Part shown: piece by piece, positions 5,959-7,097 of the stretch
Layout of the letters: each line of letters begins with the position of its first letter
Position numbering within the stretch: position 1 is the stretch's first letter
NCBI GenBank assembly: GCA_903821255.1
Contig: CAIJKT010000127.1
Span: 1-7,097, forward strand
Length of the DNA stretch: 7,097 bases
DNA from: an uncultured Lentisphaeria bacterium
GTDB taxonomy: Bacteria > Verrucomicrobiota > Lentisphaeria > Victivallales > Victivallaceae
Reading direction: 5' to 3'
Made by a program: the position numbers and the translations under genes
Notes under the pieces: model-generated
Told to the model about the DNA's origin: nothing
What the model saw: only the letters and a program-made list of their open reading frames with translations
Database searches by the model: none

Positions 5959-6941
5959 CAGTTCCGTCCTTTTATTAAGCTGTTGAATTCTTCCATGCCG
6001 TTTTTAAGCATCTGATATTTATGCTTGAAGGTAATCGATTCACCTGGTTTCAGAAGCTGTTCCTTTCCGAGCAGTTCCATATTGAACGTATCCGGGGCGG
6101 TTTTGCACAGGTAGATCCAGGCTGAACCAGCAGGAAATACATTGGCGATGCCGCAGTTTTCAGAGGGGTCAATTACCGCCCATGCCCCGCCGTTTTCCTG
6201 CGTGAAACGGTCGTGTTCGGCATTGACGGTGGAATTCTTCAGCTTGCCGTCCGCGCCAAGGATAACCACCTTGAATTCACCGCTGTCACCGCCGAAGCTC
6301 AATGCCGGATGTATCCTCAGTTGAGTGGTCAGCGGCACGGCCGTCTTATTAGTCAGAACCGATTCCACTTCCACCGCCAGGTCCGTACCTTTTTTCAGCG
6401 TCAAAGTCCGGCGCAAATGAAAATCGCCGATATCAGCATCCATTACCAGCGAATCGCTGCCGGCTCCGGACACTTTTTTCCAGGCAAAGGAATTTTCCCA
6501 GCCAGGCCCGGCAAAGGCTTTGCCGATATATTCTTCATAGCCGCCATAGTTGAAATAGGCTTCGCCGATGGACTGCAGCGAATTACTGTCCGACGGTTCT
6601 TTCAGGAAATTCTTTCCGGTCTGCTTGTCGCTGAAGCGGATTATCCGTCCGCCCAATTCAGGGATGGCGGCCACTTTAACGGCGTCATTTTCCAGCGTGA
6701 CCACTGGAACCTGACGTTTCCTGGCACGGAATATTATCCGCTCAAAGTCCTTGTTGAAATTGCCGGAGTCAATCGCGTTCGTCACCAGCCGTTTCATATC
6801 CAGGTCGGACAGTTCCCGTCCGTCGGGATTGATTACATATGCGTCCTGTCCGCGCTCAATCCGCCATTGAGCGTGCGGATCAATCCCCAGCGCGGACTGA
6901 GTGCCGATATTTGATTTGATGTTGCTGAACGTATTTTCCAC
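5958..6941 (-). CDS. galactose-mutarotase-like beta-sandwich protein, probable C-terminal half of a split DUF4838-type protein
   Basis: The frame has 327 codons from a GTG. Residues about 78-312 look like the galactose-mutarotase-like supersandwich. The strand pattern LENDAVKVAAIPELGGRI (83-100) followed by DKQTG (105-109) is typical of aldose-1-epimerase-like and DUF4380/DUF5107-like domains. HPALSFGG (211-218) and a late LKPGESITFKHKY (297-309) also fit. Residues 1-77 are polar and helical and do not belong to that fold. They read as the continuation of the helical end of the upstream protein, which lies in the same frame and is separated only by a TAA codon and one Leu codon. No signal peptide is seen at this start, although its partners in such proteins are usually exported. 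So this may be a pseudogene fragment, a coupled second subunit, or the product of stop read-through. The fold assignment is by eye. Confidence 0.75.
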   Translation of the reverse strand: MENTFSNIKSNIGTQSALGIDPHAQWRIERGQDAYVINPDGRELSDLDMKRLVTNAIDSGNFNKDFERIIFRARKRQVPVVTLENDAVKVAAIPELGGRIIRFSDKQTGKNFLKEPSDSNSLQSIGEAYFNYGGYEEYIGKAFAGPGWENSFAWKKVSGAGSDSLVMDADIGDFHLRRTLTLKKGTDLAVEVESVLTNKTAVPLTTQLRIHPALSFGGDSGEFKVVILGADGKLKNSTVNAEHDRFTQENGGAWAVIDPSENCGIANVFPAGSAWIYLCKTAPDTFNMELLGKEQLLKPGESITFKHKYQMLKNGMEEFNSLIKGRN

Positions 6942-6944
6942 CAG

Positions 6945-7097
6945 TTAAAGTCTTTCCTGCTGGATCGGAGTGAGTTTTCTCTTTGCCGCGCGGTCCAGGA
7001 ATGCAGCGCATTGCGCCAGCATGGCAGGAGTGAACACTTTCGGCGAAGGCACCGCCACATCGCTGTAAACTGAAGGATGCCAGTCGGAAGCGGCAAC
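6945..7097 (-). CDS. 3' end of a DUF4838-like protein, 5' truncated by the window edge
   Basis: The frame is open from the edge for 50 codons and ends in TAA (6947-6945). It begins VAASDWHPSVYSD and ends in KLTPIQQERL. The segment VFTPAMLAQCAAFLDRAAKR (21-40), followed by an amphipathic helix, resembles the C-terminal helical part of DUF4838 proteins. These are large, usually exported proteins found in glycan-use loci of Bacteroidota and PVC bacteria and linked to GH67/GH20-like barrels. In such proteins the final helix normally goes on with a Leu-Val-rich stretch, and the same frame does continue so after the TAA (LVENTFSNIK). It is the most upstream gene visible in the operon. The family call rests on 50 residues, so it is tentative. 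Confidence 0.6.
   Translation of the reverse strand, partial: VAASDWHPSVYSDVAVPSPKVFTPAMLAQCAAFLDRAAKRKLTPIQQERL
6952..6958 (-). promoter_or_regulatory. possible ribosome-binding site for the GTG start at 6941
   Basis: On the minus strand AGGAAAG lies 10 nt before the GTG and just before the TAA of the upstream frame. It could allow a terminating ribosome to restart at the GTG. The match to the anti-Shine-Dalgarno is partial and the spacing is long, so it may be chance. It matters because it decides whether the mutarotase-like part can be made as a separate protein. Confidence 0.3.

Noticed and set aside
6213..6914. Plus-strand open frame of 233 codons
   Set aside because: It is antisense to the mutarotase-like gene, with no recognisable fold or convincing ribosome site.
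6833..7096. Minus-strand frame of 87 codons at the right edge
   Set aside because: It is a shifted frame rich in Arg, Ser and Trp. The frame ending at TAA 6945 gives a far more protein-like sequence across the same bases and the GTG frame explains the rest.

Overview
The window looks like part of a carbohydrate-use locus from a free-living or gut bacterium of the PVC group, most likely Lentisphaerota (Victivallis-like). This is inferred from the combination of families: a DUF4838-type C-terminus, a LamG protein, an ADP-ribosylglycohydrolase-family protein, a xylose-isomerase-like TIM barrel and a LacI regulator. No rRNA or other marker gene supports it. All three stop codons (TAA, TAG, TGA) end genes here, so the standard bacterial code is in use.

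Layout: every convincing gene lies on the minus strand, so transcription runs from the right edge to the left. In that order they are: the last 50 codons of a DUF4838-like protein (7097-6945), a galactose-mutarotase-like beta-sandwich protein (6941-5958), a secreted LamG protein (5958-5146), a cytoplasmic (alpha/alpha)6-barrel glycoside hydrolase related to GH63/GH37 (5131-3875), a sugar phosphate isomerase/epimerase-like TIM barrel (3869-2895), an ADP-ribosylglycohydrolase-family protein with an extra C-terminal beta-rich module (2895-1384), and a LacI-family regulator (1365-331). Gaps are 18 nt or less and two junctions overlap by one base (TGATG, TAATG), so this reads as one operon. Its promoter lies beyond the right edge; I see no convincing promoter inside.

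How the genes may work together (inference): exported LamG and DUF4838-type proteins would bind or trim a glycan, the cytoplasmic glycoside hydrolase would split the imported oligosaccharide, and the TIM-barrel and ADP-ribosylglycohydrolase-like proteins would process the product. The LacI protein, encoded last, would sense an intermediate. The substrate cannot be read from the sequence.

The left 330 bases hold no convincing gene but are full of small structures: a possible three-armed fold at the edge, a 16-base near-repeat with two competing hairpins, five copies of a TGTCCRRNAT decamer, and a terminator-like hairpin whose loop resembles a widespread intergenic repeat. The most striking coding observation is an in-frame TAA that appears to split one DUF4838/mutarotase-like protein in two.
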